Origin: Glossina fuscipes | Lineage: Eukaryota; Arthropoda; Insecta; Diptera; Glossinidae | Reading direction: 5' to 3' | NCBI RefSeq assembly: GCF_014805625.2 | Contig: NW_023998426.1 | Location: forward strand, 3,370,410-3,434,409 | Length of the DNA stretch: 64,000 nucleotides | Part shown: one piece after another, positions 24,350-37,008 of the stretch | Numbering within the stretch: position 1 is the stretch's first letter | Layout of the letters: every line of letters begins with the position of its first letter | Program-made: the position numbers and the translations under genes | The notes under the pieces: model-generated | What the model saw: the letters and a program-made list of their open reading frames with translations, nothing else | Databases searched by the model: none | Told to the model about the DNA's origin: nothing

Positions 24350-24770
24350 CAAAAAATAAGACGGACAGAGGGACAGAGAAGTTTCGATTGATCACCGGCA
24401 AAATACACGGCTTAATAAAAGGTGGATATGTATTCTGAGTGTACCATATATCCGCACAAGCCTAATACATCGTCGTACAACATGTGTTGTAGGCTACAAT
24501 AAGGTATTATATGGGAAGTGGTCGAAAAAGTGATACGATCCGAATCATTTTCAATAGCACTCGTACTTGGGCAAAACCATTAAATAAAAACACAAGACGG
24601 ACATGCGGACAGACAAGCTTACACCGATTCTGAATCATTTTCTGAATCGATCGATAAAATAAGAGGAGGTTCTATCTCCAGTTCTTCTCGATGCTGCATT
24701 TATTCCCACAGAAACTTATTATATCCTCAGGCCACAGGGTAGGGTATTATATATGCATTGTGTTCATGCT
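24350..24770 (+). repeat. Family A interspersed repeat, two overlapping or tandem partial copies
   Basis: GACGGACAGAGGGACAGAG then CTTAATAAAAGGTGGATATG and ACATGTGTTGTAGGCTACAA mark the end of one copy. TATTATATGGGAAGTGGTCG (near 24,505) restarts the middle of another, which ends with CACAGGGTAGGGTATTATAT near 24,730. Confidence 0.55.
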
Positions 24771-24842
24771 ATTTGCTCTAAAAAAGTTTCCTAAAAATTT
24801 CGTAATTAAATTTATATATAAATCATTTAATATTCATTGATT

Positions 24843-24853
24843 AGAGAGAGAGA

Positions 24854-24887
<34 letters not shown>

Positions 24888-24888
24888 T
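24843..24888. repeat. GA microsatellite
   Basis: (GA)n with two AAAG interruptions. Similar tracts lie at 26,274-26,300 and 32,825-32,867. Confidence 0.9.
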
Positions 24889-24889
24889 G

Positions 24890-26268
24890 AATAAAAAGCA
24901 ATCTAATAAAATTTGCAAGAGTGAGTAAAAAATTTCAGGATACAATGCAATACGTATCTGTTTGTATGTTTCATTAAAAATGTACAAGAGTAAGCAACAT
25001 CCCACTTAATTGTCATTATATTCGCATATTTTTAAATTATTTTAACAAGTGACTCTCAGTGAAAACTTTAGCTACCGTAGTGTTGCCATGGAAAAAATCT
25101 CCACTAATGAACCTTCTAAGAGTAGTGGATTTTTTTTATAAATTTTAGATCTATAAAATTGAAAAACTCTTTTTAATACTCTCCGTATTGCTGGAGCTAT
25201 AACAAAAATTTTCCTCTTTATGAATATGTTTTCATTAACTGCTTAGAGTATGTTTTCATTCACTTGAGCTAATATGAAAAAGATCAAATGAATTTGAACT
25301 TTAACCTTTTTGCATGTTCATAATGTTTCCAATTTTCAAGTCATGTGTTTACGGTATTTCTTGCCTTACTGTTGGTTTCTCTTATTGCATAACACCATCA
25401 GCCTTAATTTAAAATACAATAAACATTTACTTTACATACACATGGATAAGTCTGTGACAGCAATATCCACATCCATGTCATTCGAAGCCAACTATAGATT
25501 TATTATATATACATACAATTAATATATTGTGTAAGCTACGTTTTCATTTAATTCCACAATAACGCTTATAATAGTCACCGGTCTGTCTCTCGGTCTACTT
25601 GCTCTTTGCAATCGCTTGCATTTATTTTGAAGACATTGTTGTATGATTGTAAATCTGATTGCCATATTAACCTTAGACAGTACTTGAATAAATACTATAC
25701 ACATATTTATACAAATAAATACACATACATTCATAATGTATCGTAATATGATTTAGAAATTTATAATTTAAGACAATAAATGGAAACCGTTCTTAAGTTA
25801 ATTATTCCATAAACTTTACTAAGTAAAAGTTACTACTCACCAAACTAATAGATGGAACAAAAAAGAAATTTGAAATCAAAATTTTATAACAACAATTTAT
25901 TCAGTCAGTTTAAACAATTGGACTGATTGCCTTAAATTACACCCCATACCTTACCACACACTTGTGGTATAGAGAAAATAAAGTTTGTACGGACGTACTG
26001 GGAGCTGATTCCACCATATCCGCAGCAAAACTTTATGGTCAGGAGTATTCCATTTCGATGTCGGCCCTCCTGGAGTAATCCAACACTTTTTGAGCTTTGG
26101 ATTGTCGTAGTAGATTCACTATTCGCCGTTGAAACGGTTCAAAATGACATTTTCAGTCAATTCGTATGGCAGCTTCTTTTCGATCTTCTTTTCGATCTTT
26201 TCTATCGCATGTAAACGTCCAGAAGGAGTTGAAACATCGACTGCTAAACAATTCGAAAGGTGTTTGAG

Positions 26269-26270
<2 letters not shown>
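24890..26270. other. Intergenic, nothing recognised
   Basis: Only short frames (25310-25522, 25519-25734) without recognisable content. Confidence 0.35.

Positions 26271-26273
<3 letters not shown>

Positions 26274-26300
<27 letters not shown>
26274..26300. repeat. GA microsatellite
   Basis: Uninterrupted (GA)n tract; a minus-strand frame across it is not a gene. Confidence 0.85.
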
Positions 26301-27247
26301 TATGGGTCTTCGTCCAGTAAGTCTTGTAATTCATTGTCTTAGAACTTTTTTTTATCCTCAAGGGCGTTCTTAGTCATTGAGATCAAAAGGATAGGGGATA
26401 TGATGGAGCAGCATCATCATGAACTTCTGAAAGTGTTTGGCGGGCTTAGGCAGAAGATTCCTTCTTTTATGCAGAGAAAATGCAAAATCATCGAATTTAA
26501 CCATTGTTTACATTGATAGTCAGCATTACTTTGTGATTTTGCACCAATAGATGCTACTGATGTAAATACACGCAAGCACCTATTAACATTTTCGTTGAAG
26601 AACTGTCATGATTGTCATGAACGAAACGGAAAAGTTTTACGGTTTAAGGAGAAGAAATAAATATATTTTTCTTAATGCAAATTTAAAAAAAAAAAAAAAA
26701 CAGAGCCACACTCAGACTTGAAAATGTTTAAAATTTTAATTCTCATTTTCTCTGGATGAAATCATTTTATTTTAATAGTCATGTATGTGTCGTTATTCCA
26801 GTTCGATTGAAAAAATACAAAATCCTTACAAAATACTATTCATCAAAATACTTATCTTCTTTTTTCGTTGTTTAATTTTTTTTTCTTAGAGTTTTTTTTC
26901 TTCACAAAAGTCTAATGAATACAACAGTAGATAAAGTAAAAATTTAAAAAGGAAAAAGAAAACAACCGGAAAACTATATGATACTCGAACAGACGATGTT
27001 GCCTACAACTGCAGTCAGGGGAAAACAAAAAAAGAAGTATTAAATATAAAACATAAAAAAAAAACAAAAGTTATATTAACATTAGAGTGAAAAGTCATAC
27101 CAACAAACAAACACAAGAAGAGTAAAGTGCAAGTACACATTTTTAATCAAATAAAAGGAAAAACACAAAAATAAGCCAAGAGCCAAGTATTAAGAGAAAA
27201 TTGGAAACCATTGTAACTACACTGTCAACAGCAATAATTATAATAAC
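26301..27247 (+). promoter_or_regulatory. Upstream region and likely 5' leader of the NACHT/WD40 gene
   Basis: The 300-400 bases before the ATG at 27248 are A-rich, free of long frames and without strong splice acceptors, as expected for a transcribed leader. I could not place a TATA box or initiator with confidence. The start context TAACATGG fits the fly preference for A at -3 and G at +4. Confidence 0.3.
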
Positions 27248-27362
27248 ATGGCCGTGCCTGTAGACGAGGGTATATTGAATGCCCTCAGGGGTGTAACAAG
27301 CCAAAGTACACGTCTACCGAAGCCATTGCTTATCAAAATCTATGTATCAAGTTTAAAACAAG
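27248..27362 (+). CDS. NACHT/WD40 gene exon 1 (residues 1-38)
   Basis: Starts at the ATG and ends at GTAAGT (27363). It leaves one base of codon 39 (phase 1) and ends in the first strand of the DUF4062-like domain (IKIYVSSLKQ). Confidence 0.8.
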
Positions 27363-30300
27363 GTAAGTCGGCCGAACGTAAATAATTAACTAACTGTGTG
27401 CTACTGTGTGTTACACAGTTCAAGTAATGGAAAATTAAAAATAAAACAAAATAAAAAAATTATTTAACATTTAACAGATTTCTGTCAAGAGCGTCGTATG
27501 CTATTGGAATTGGTAGGACCCGAATTACAATCCCTCTACGATGATCGTCAAATTGAGGTATTAATGCAATGGTATTTTTTATTTATTTTTTTTTTTAAAT
27601 AAAAAACAAAAAAAAAAACAATATTTTTATATAATTAACAAATTTTTATTGTATCTGGCAGATTGAAATCGTTGACATGCATTTCGGTACCGGTCCCCTG
27701 GATATATCGCAGGTTGAAAAGGATCCTTACATAATGCATGATTATCTACACGAAATTGAACTTTGCCATCAGAATTCGAAAAGTGTGTTCTTCTTGGTAA
27801 GATTATCTACGTAATCGAGTATCATAATGTGTATGCATATAATGAGGCTATTTTCCGCTTTACCGCTAATATTGTTATTATGTATCGTTAATTAGGCTTT
27901 AATTGGCAATAGGATTGGTTATATGCCATTACCCACACACATCGATAATGATATTTATGAACTCATTACCTCAGACACCACCCAGTTAATGACGGAGGAG
28001 GAACGCCAGATACTTGATAAGTGGTTCTCTAAACGGGATATGACAGATGAAATAATAACAACAACAACAACAACAACAACAACGACAACGTCAACCGTAA
28101 GCGAACATAATGAAAATTTTCGACAAAGTCATCTACAACAACAATATGTACTTAAGCAAGATTATCGGTAAGTAAATAACGTGGTGAGAGAGAGGGAAGA
28201 GAAAACAGAAAGAATTTTGCTTTTAATTAAATATTTAAACATTAAGAACGCAGAAATTTCGGCCGAGCACATTAACTAAATATAAAATATTTTACATTTA
28301 TAGTCGAGTTTACTTAATTGCAAATTTTTAAATGGTGAATGCATAATATTTGCAAATACATGTATGAGTAGATAAAGGACGTATGCATATTTAAAAATGA
28401 AATGTAAACATTGCTTTAGAATACTATGAGCTTAACGTCAACGAAAACGTCATAATGGGCAATGGCCCGCCATTAAACACCACACACACACACACATCAT
28501 TTCGCTTAATACAGTATATTCGTTAAATGATTTTTCAAAATAAGGCTTTTTATGGCCAATGATGGAAAAAGTCATGGAATCCGAAACATTATTAATAGCG
28601 TTCGCCCTCGAGCTAAAGACTTGTAGGTGTACAAAATTTCCTCAAGATGCACATAAAAATATGAGACAGACGGACAGACTCGGTATAATAAAAGGTGGGT
28701 CCAAAGCTGTTGCGGAGCTGGCATGGACATCTGGCAACCCTGCGTCCGGCCCGCTTTATTAAAATTTCAAATAATTCAATTGGCTAGCACTTGGATTGAT
28801 TAAATCTGCTTACATTACTGGCTCGGATGTGCCGCTATCACATACGACAAGTGTTTGGGTGCCTCTTTTTGTCATTAGGTCTTGAGAGATTTAGAAAGAA
28901 GGTAAATGCATCTTTAATGATAGTTGGAATACTTCCTTACGAATATCGAAGATGAGGCACACAAACATTCGAAAAGTTAAAAACAATCTTCGAATAACTA
29001 CTAGAAATGACAAATTAAAGGCATTCCCTCGTTTTACCCATCACACTGAAGTTTCATTTTCATTATAAATTTTAATTATTATCTTCTCGAAAGTCTATCC
29101 AATTTGCTGTAGATCCCATCCCGCCAATGATATGAAAGTTAAAATTGACCCGTTGATGAAAAAAATCGCTATTCCCTACTCTCGATAATACGCAATAAAA
29201 CAAGTTCGCGTATGAGAGATACGTTTCCTTTGCAATTACTTTATATTTGATCCTGAACTGTGAAGCAAATATTAATTTATAAGCTTTTCGGATATTATTT
29301 TGCTTGTCTCCCTGTAAGAAACGAAAATGTTTAATAAATTGATACGTTTCCGTCACACACCCACCGAAGAACGAAAACATTTACGTCGCCTTTAATACGT
29401 TATTATAAAAATTGCCCTTAGACAAATTAATATCGATATTCTCCCCAATAGAATTAAATCGTGCGCGTAATGAAACACGATAATAGACAAGTTTTTAAGT
29501 ATTCAAGTATTCAAGGTCGATAATAATAAGAAAGCATGTAACGGCAGAAGATGAGCAAATGCATATGTATCCCCTAACTAGAAGATAAATGCTTTCTACA
29601 ATTAATAAAATAAGTTGAGCCATGAAAATATTGATTAAGATTTAAAAAAAAAAAAAAAAAACACAAAATTCTCTTAACATTCCGCAATACCACCATAAGT
29701 GAACGTAATTCAATCTTGTTGAACGTTCACTTTTACCACCAACATCTCTATTGACTGGCGTTTTAAATATTTAAACTATCTGCTATGCATATACATAGGG
29801 ATATGTTTAATACGCAATTCAATACACGTAATGGGATATGTGATTATATACCGGACGACAACGCACACATGCTTCTGAATACTTTAATAAGCATGATGAC
29901 ATTAACGACAATTTCTCTTTAGACAGAGAAAATTCTTTTTCTATTTAACTTCATTGTCAATATAAGCGTTATTATCGTTCAATAAGCGCTTTAGCTGTTG
30001 ATAAAATATTTTTAGTTTCAATTAAATTGTTCTCAGAATCGATTAACGACGATGTGTGCATTCATGGAAAATCAGGATTAAAACAAAACAAAATTGTTGA
30101 GAAAAAATCCCATTAATTTTATTAGTTAATGATTAAACATAAAATTATAATGAAACGAAATGAATCAAAAAATGGATCTATTATTCGATCCAAGTAAGCA
30201 AGTAAGACATCAAATTTGTTCCTTAAATTATTTTAATGAATTTTCCGAATTTATATCATTTTTTACTTTTAATTTAATTTTTAAGCGCCATATCTCTACA

Positions 30301-33300
30301 TTTTTATAGATAATAAGTTGGATGACCTCAACAACTTCAGTTATTTTCCTCTTGTTGTCATAAAATTTGCTTACCATCTTTTTAAATAGATTGCAAATTG
30401 AATATGTAATAAAAAAAAAAGCACAAACAGCTACTAAACACCGGAAATATTACAGCAACAACAAAAAAAAAGTGAGGAAGATAGTGAGAGGGTAGTTTCC
30501 TTATAAATCGCGCTGGATTTTTTTTTAAATTTTCGATATCTTAACTAACATATCCACTCAATTTGCTGTCAGTATCTTCGTTGTAGCATAGACGAGTCGA
30601 AAATAGTCGGGGATTCAGATCTCAGTGCGGCTTAACCTTACTTGATCATAGATGCAGTGCGCGCTTAGTCGGTGAAGGCACCGACACTTACTTACCGATT
30701 AGGTATATACCTATTAGGGTTCGACCATTTTTACCTGGTCCTGCCTACTTATTCTTTCCCTTTCTTGCTTCTTCCTAATGATATTTTGCATCAACTTTAT
30801 CATAAATTATATTAGAAATTACTTTTTTTGCCACAAAATATTTTAATTTTTACAAGAAAATCTTGATATTGTAGAGGGTTCAAAAAATGGTTGCATTTCA
30901 TCCAAAATTTTCAATTTCCATTTTACCATAGTGGCGCGATTTTGGGCGATTTTTGTCGTGAAGTACTAAAAATGGAAAGTTTTTTTTTCATATAACGACT
31001 TTTTATACCCTACATCAATGTGGCCGCAAAGACTTATCAAGCTTACGCGGATGTATACAACACTCAGGAGCACTTCAGATAGCTTCGTCCCTTATTATAT
31101 AAGAAGTCATACTGAATCAATCTAAGCTTGTCTGCCCCTCTGTCGGTCTATTATTCTTACGTTGAACACGCAGGTCCTAACTTTTGACATACTTTGGTGA
31201 AATTTGGTACATCGATATGTTTTGGTTCGGATCGGAATACTTTTTCTACAACTTCCTATGTAACGCCTTTCTCTGAAAAGTTACTGATATGAATAACTAT
31301 ATTAAGGTCTTCACTTGTTTAAATTAAATTTTTATAAAGGACGTAATGGGGTATACATAGTTCGGGTGTAGCCCATGGCTCTCCAGCGAAAGAAATTCAA
31401 AAAATTATTGTTCAAATGAACGGAAGTTTCGTATTTTGGTTACAGCTTGTAGTTATGTATTTTGATGCAATTTGATGAGGGCATAAGTGGGCTAATGGTA
31501 TGATCTCCGAAGACTGAGTGAGGAGTTCACCGAATGACGATTTGGGGCCAATTATCTTATAACGCACTTGCGAGTTTACCGAGAACAATTTCCGACGACA
31601 TGTGCTAACGGCAACCATGATAGTGTGCAACCGGAGTTAGAAATGTTATTCGCCTGTAATCGAGCTCGAATTTTTTGTAATTCTCGAAAAAATTATTGCC
31701 GTTGATCTGTAATTTATAGGCCACCGGGTGCAGCAGCTAGCCAGGAGAAATCTAATAGGACTGGGGTTTTCTAAGGTGTCCTTTCGGACTGAGAATCTAT
31801 AAGATAATAATGCAAGCGTACCAAGTCATCATAAGGACTCCGTTCCGGACGGGCAGGGCACACACTGTTAATCATTACACTTACCCAGCTAGGCTATTCT
31901 TTCTGGTCGGGAGACTATAAGGTAATGATACAAGGCCAACGGGTTACCTAGAGCACCACGTTCCGGACGGACAATCAACGAACGGAATACCTAAAAGTAT
32001 AAGAGTTTATAACTAACCGTCGCTTTGGCTCCTACTGAACAACTGAAGTAACGATCGTATATTGCTTTCTATTTTTATTGCTATCGGCTCGTATAAATAA
32101 AACGTGCGAATATCCCTATACCTATACAAACCTTACCTAGTTTACAATATGAAAACATATACATATATATATATATACATAAATGAATACATGCGATATG
32201 AATATGTATAGGAATATATCAGTTTGCCCTGGCAGCGATACAGTGCTGTGGCTGCTTCCTTAAAAGGAAATTGCCTTAAAAAAGTTTCAACGCCATCCAT
32301 TTCCAGTAGCCTTTATACTTAGTACCAAATTTGATTAAAACATCTCTGAACTTGTCATTGTGTATGTGAAATGAAATATTTCATGAACAGATATCAAACA
32401 GATGGGGGGGGAGGGGGGGGGGGCTGATATGCTTAAGTCACTTCAGAAATTGATTATTATTATTATAAAAGCTGCGTCCATTTCAAGTCCCCGTTGGCAT
32501 TATATATCACGACACAAACGTAATATGCGCTTAATGCAAGAGGTGTAGGCTACAATAGTCAAGAAATCCTGCAAACTTGCTTCCGAACGGCAAAATTAAT
32601 CGACCATGTCTGTTGCTCGAAGATACAAAATTTAATTAAATTTATTTCACATAGCATATTAAATGCATAGCGTTAATAAAGTTATATTGTAATACAATAC
32701 TCATACGATAGCGCTCTCGGTCTCCTTTTTTAATCAATTTCCTCTTTTCTGTGCGGTTATTACATTTCATTACATGATTAAAAAACATCAACAAATCAGT
32801 TGAGTACAAAGAGGAAAGGAGCGGCAGAGAGACAGAGAGAGAGAGAGAGAGAGAAAGAGATAGAGAGCAAAAAAAAAGGGAGATAAATGAATTAAATAAA
32901 AAACTTTTTAATTCTCTTGTAATTTTTCTATTATATACATTTTTTTCTTTTTTCTGGCCGGTTTGCCTTATACATCTTATTTTATTTTATTAATGTAACT
33001 GACATTATGCTGACGTGAGCTGTTTTTTACATATTATCATCAACTAACATAACATGGGACCAATCAAACCAACGACAACGTCAACAACAACAACAACAAC
33101 AACAACAATAATAATAATAATAACCGTAAAACTGAACGACAGTAATATGGTAGTGGAAAAATGGCATGATGAATATGTGCAATTACGTGGCATTATTGAT
33201 AAATGCTTACAACGTGCACTAGCGACATCATCGACTGCAACAGCAGCAGCAGCAGCAGGAGCAATAACCATAACAGGAGAAATGCAGCAACGTTTACAAA

Positions 33301-33356
33301 AATTACGTCTGACACAAATCGAACGTGAAATACTAAAAGCTTTGGGTAGGTATAAA

Positions 33357-33387
<31 letters not shown>

Positions 33388-33734
33388 GTGAGAAAGAAGT
33401 GAAAAAACATTTTACTTCATATAGAAGGTAGCTGACCAAACGGCACAGAAATAAAGAAAGATGTTTAATTTAATTATTTATTTATTTTTTTTTTTTTTTT
33501 TTTTTTGCTTTTTTCCTTTCTTTCTTGCTTTTGCAATCGCTGTTGTTATCATAGAACTTTCCAATGATAAAATACTGGCAGTCTATCGTGAATGGTCGGC
33601 CCAATTGAGCGCAAAAGATGCCGAGGGCAATGAGCGTTTAAGAAAATTGAAGGATCAATTAACCATGAATTTATCAACAGACAATTACACAACATTGGTG
33701 TAAGTAAAAAAAAATGTTTTCTTTATTCTTATCA

Positions 33735-33765
<31 letters not shown>

Positions 33766-34615
33766 CTTTCTTATTCTGTTCTTATCATGTCATTCTTGGA
33801 AATCGTGATTGAAAAACTCATTTAAATATTCTTTTATTTCAACTTTTCACCTCAGGGTATCAGGTAATTGCGAAGAGACAATTATTGATCCGGATAAGGA
33901 AGAACATGAATCGTATTTAAGTAAATTTAAAAATAAAATCACCGATAAGTTGCGTAATCTTATCGAAGAGCATATAGCAAACGATCCAGATGTTATCAAA
34001 GGTCGAAAAAAGACTGTACAAGTAAGTGTTACTTTATCAATTTACGAAACGCGTTAAATTAATTAAATGACTCAGCTTTAAAAAACTTAGGTTTAAGTTG
34101 ATAAACTTTTACTTGTCATCTGCGTATAGGTTAGGAAAGCAATGGTGTTCCGACATTCACACTTGCATGAAATTGCCAAATTTACCGCAAATTTTTATGA
34201 AAACAAACACATACACCCATACACGCTCAAACATCCGCACTTATATATATACATATTGTATGTATATAGATGTATAGGTATGTAAATGACCGTAAACACA
34301 TACCAGTTTTCATCTCAACCATCAATTTTTTTATTTTTTTTTTTTGTTTTTTCCACTTTTCAACACAACAAACTGTTTGCATATTTTTGTTATTTATATT
34401 CGTTCATCTCTCTTTTTTCTTCCATTCAATCTGGTCGCGTGTAGCCATTTTTACATATAAAATACCTAGGTGAAGGTAAAATTTACAAAAAAAAAGTATA
34501 GTAACCCCTAAGGGTGATTGCACCAAACTTTTTATTTTACAACTTAATGCTTCGTAGCCGTAAGTAGAACGAACAAAAGAGAAAACTGCAATATTTGTTT
34601 TTCTTTTTTCTTCTC

Positions 34616-34655
<40 letters not shown>

Positions 34656-36958
34656 CGGGAATGTGTATTTGCAAGCGAAAATAAGTATTCCGGGCACATG
34701 AGTTATGCATATTTATATGTGTACATGTGAAGATAAATTGTATACCATAACATAACAAATTACTCATACGCTCGGTATGGACCATTGAAATCGATTCAAA
34801 AAAGTAACCCAAACAAATAAGAACAACAACAACAATCAAGAAAGAGAAAGCGTTGTAATCGGCTTTAAGCGAACCTTTTAATATATAATACATACATCAC
34901 TTTTATTGTTATTATATTCGCTTCATCTGGCATATTAAGGGTTGTGTCGAAATTTTGCCTCAAATTAAATATGAAAGGCGATCTACTTGCCCATTAAACA
35001 AAATACATTGAAAAATGCATCTAAGAGATAATATTTAAATCTCAAAATGTACTTCATTTACTTTAAGCCATCACGACGGGCGATATTATGAATCATTTAA
35101 CAAGAAGCGAGACGAACTCGAAAATAGTGCCAGCGAAGTACACAATAAGTCTTATCTGCATATAACTTTTCTTCTTTCAAGCCCGGTAAATATTAGTTCG
35201 TATTGAAAAGTCTACGCGGCTTCGAGCTTCTTCTTGTAGTCCGCACTTTTCAAATGATTTCAAACTGTCATGTCACTGATGTTCAGTGACTCCGCTATTT
35301 CCTGACGTGCCGGTCTTGCTCCACCATCGAAATTTCCGGCACGTAGTCGAGCAAACCTTGGTCCTTCGTCCACTCACAGCATTCGCACGATACAACACAC
35401 ACAATTTTTTTTTTGCTACGCCTTTTTTACAGTAAAAAAGCATATAGTACACAGTGTATTCCTTCAGATATTTCACTCATGTTCAAATCAATGTAAATTT
35501 TTACACGAACAAAAAATTAGAAGACTATCTTCACAGACAATGTAAGCTGAAATGTGACCTTTTAGGCACATATCTCTTTGAGACATTCAGGTGGATGTTG
35601 CCCGATATATAGGGAATATGAGCTAATATTTTTTTTTTGTATAACTATAATATAACCAATCACTTAGAGTATGTTTCCTAGGCGTGCAACACATTGACAA
35701 GCGAAAAGAAGCGAGGACTGAGAAAGATATAGGGAATGTCGGCAGAGTAGTAAATGCGAGCCTTGTCAGTAAGTGTTATGCCTCTACCGACTGAGCACTA
35801 AATCTAGCTGGGACTAAGTAAGCTCCATCAAGCTGAGAATTGCACCCGCGAATACTAACTTGATATATAATCTTCAAAGACTTCAAATATGACCTCCTTG
35901 AACCTCGATAATATATTTATATATCCGTCGCAGTACCTGCTTTTAGACAATGCCTATCGTATCAACAACTAATTCAATCCCTTAGAAAAGACAAAATTCA
36001 AAGCAAATTTTTTTATAAGCAACAGCAGCAGTAACGTAAATTGAAATTTTCGCTTTCTTTTTTTTTTAAAGTGTAACCTATAACTAAAGGTGAAAAAAAG
36101 GTAAAAGACGCGTACAAAACATTATTATATCATAATATTATGACCTCAATTCCATTACATTGAAATGTAGAAGTCGAACACACATTTACGACAACCAAAG
36201 TAGACGTTTATGCACTCGACAGACATTCTGGCGCACATACATACATTCATTCATCCACTCATTGAAAAAAGGCGTATTCACAAATCGTTGAAGCGAATTC
36301 AAAAAACGTATAAAATTATTATTTCCTAGAATTATTGCAACACGTAACGATTTCAAGTACACTTGAGAAGGTATATGCAAAAAAAAAAAAAAATTGAAAC
36401 TAAAAAAATGTAGAAAACAAGAAATAGAAAGAACGTGAGAAAAAGGAGGAAGGTGCGACCGATGAGAGGTAGGGGGGAAGGGGTGCAGGGGGAAACAAAT
36501 TTATTTATCCTACAATGATAGTTAGAAATGCAAATATCATTTCTTCTAGAGAGTAAGTAAAAACGAAAATAAATCATAAGAGCTGGGAATTGTATGCAAT
36601 CAAAAATGTAATATTAATTCATTTGAATTGCAGTCTTTTTTTTTTTGTTTTTTTTTTTTTTTGTGGCAAGGAAGAAGAGGCAAGTTACCAACTCAATTCT
36701 GATTTAATTTATATGTAAAACTTTGGTTTTTTGTATACATTTCTATGTAATTCAATAATAATGCAAATGAAGATTATGATTGTGATGATGAAAAAACAAA
36801 GATGTAGCCTTTCCTTTCTCGCCGCCGGTGCTGAGACAACGAGAAAGCATATGAGGATTTAGTTGATATATACGCTTGATAGTGTGTATGTATCAAGCAT
36901 ATACGTCAACAAGTTGAATATCCTGATGGATAAAATAAAGATATATCTACATAGATAC

Positions 36959-37008
<50 letters not shown>

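Larger units (their letters stand above)
28168..33142 (+). other. Intron 4 of the NACHT/WD40 gene (4,975 bp)
   Basis: Holds family A repeats (28.45 kb, 31.0 kb, 32.2 kb), a SINE (30.6 kb), a GA microsatellite and a G-rich run (32.4 kb). The 3' end lacks a good pyrimidine tract: the AG at 33141-33142 follows ACA/ATA repeats. The phase fit (CG|T) and the protein that follows are the reasons to choose it. Confidence 0.6.

Noticed and set aside
33054..33142. Upstream ATG and Thr/Ile-rich codons before exon 5
   Set aside because: Preceded by an in-frame TAA with no acceptor available; the phase-2 join required by exon 4 fits only the AG at 33,141-33,142.
33044..33439. 131-codon minus-strand frame opposite exon 5
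   Set aside because: Low-complexity shadow (poly-Val, poly-Phe, poly-Ala) of the repeats on the coding strand.
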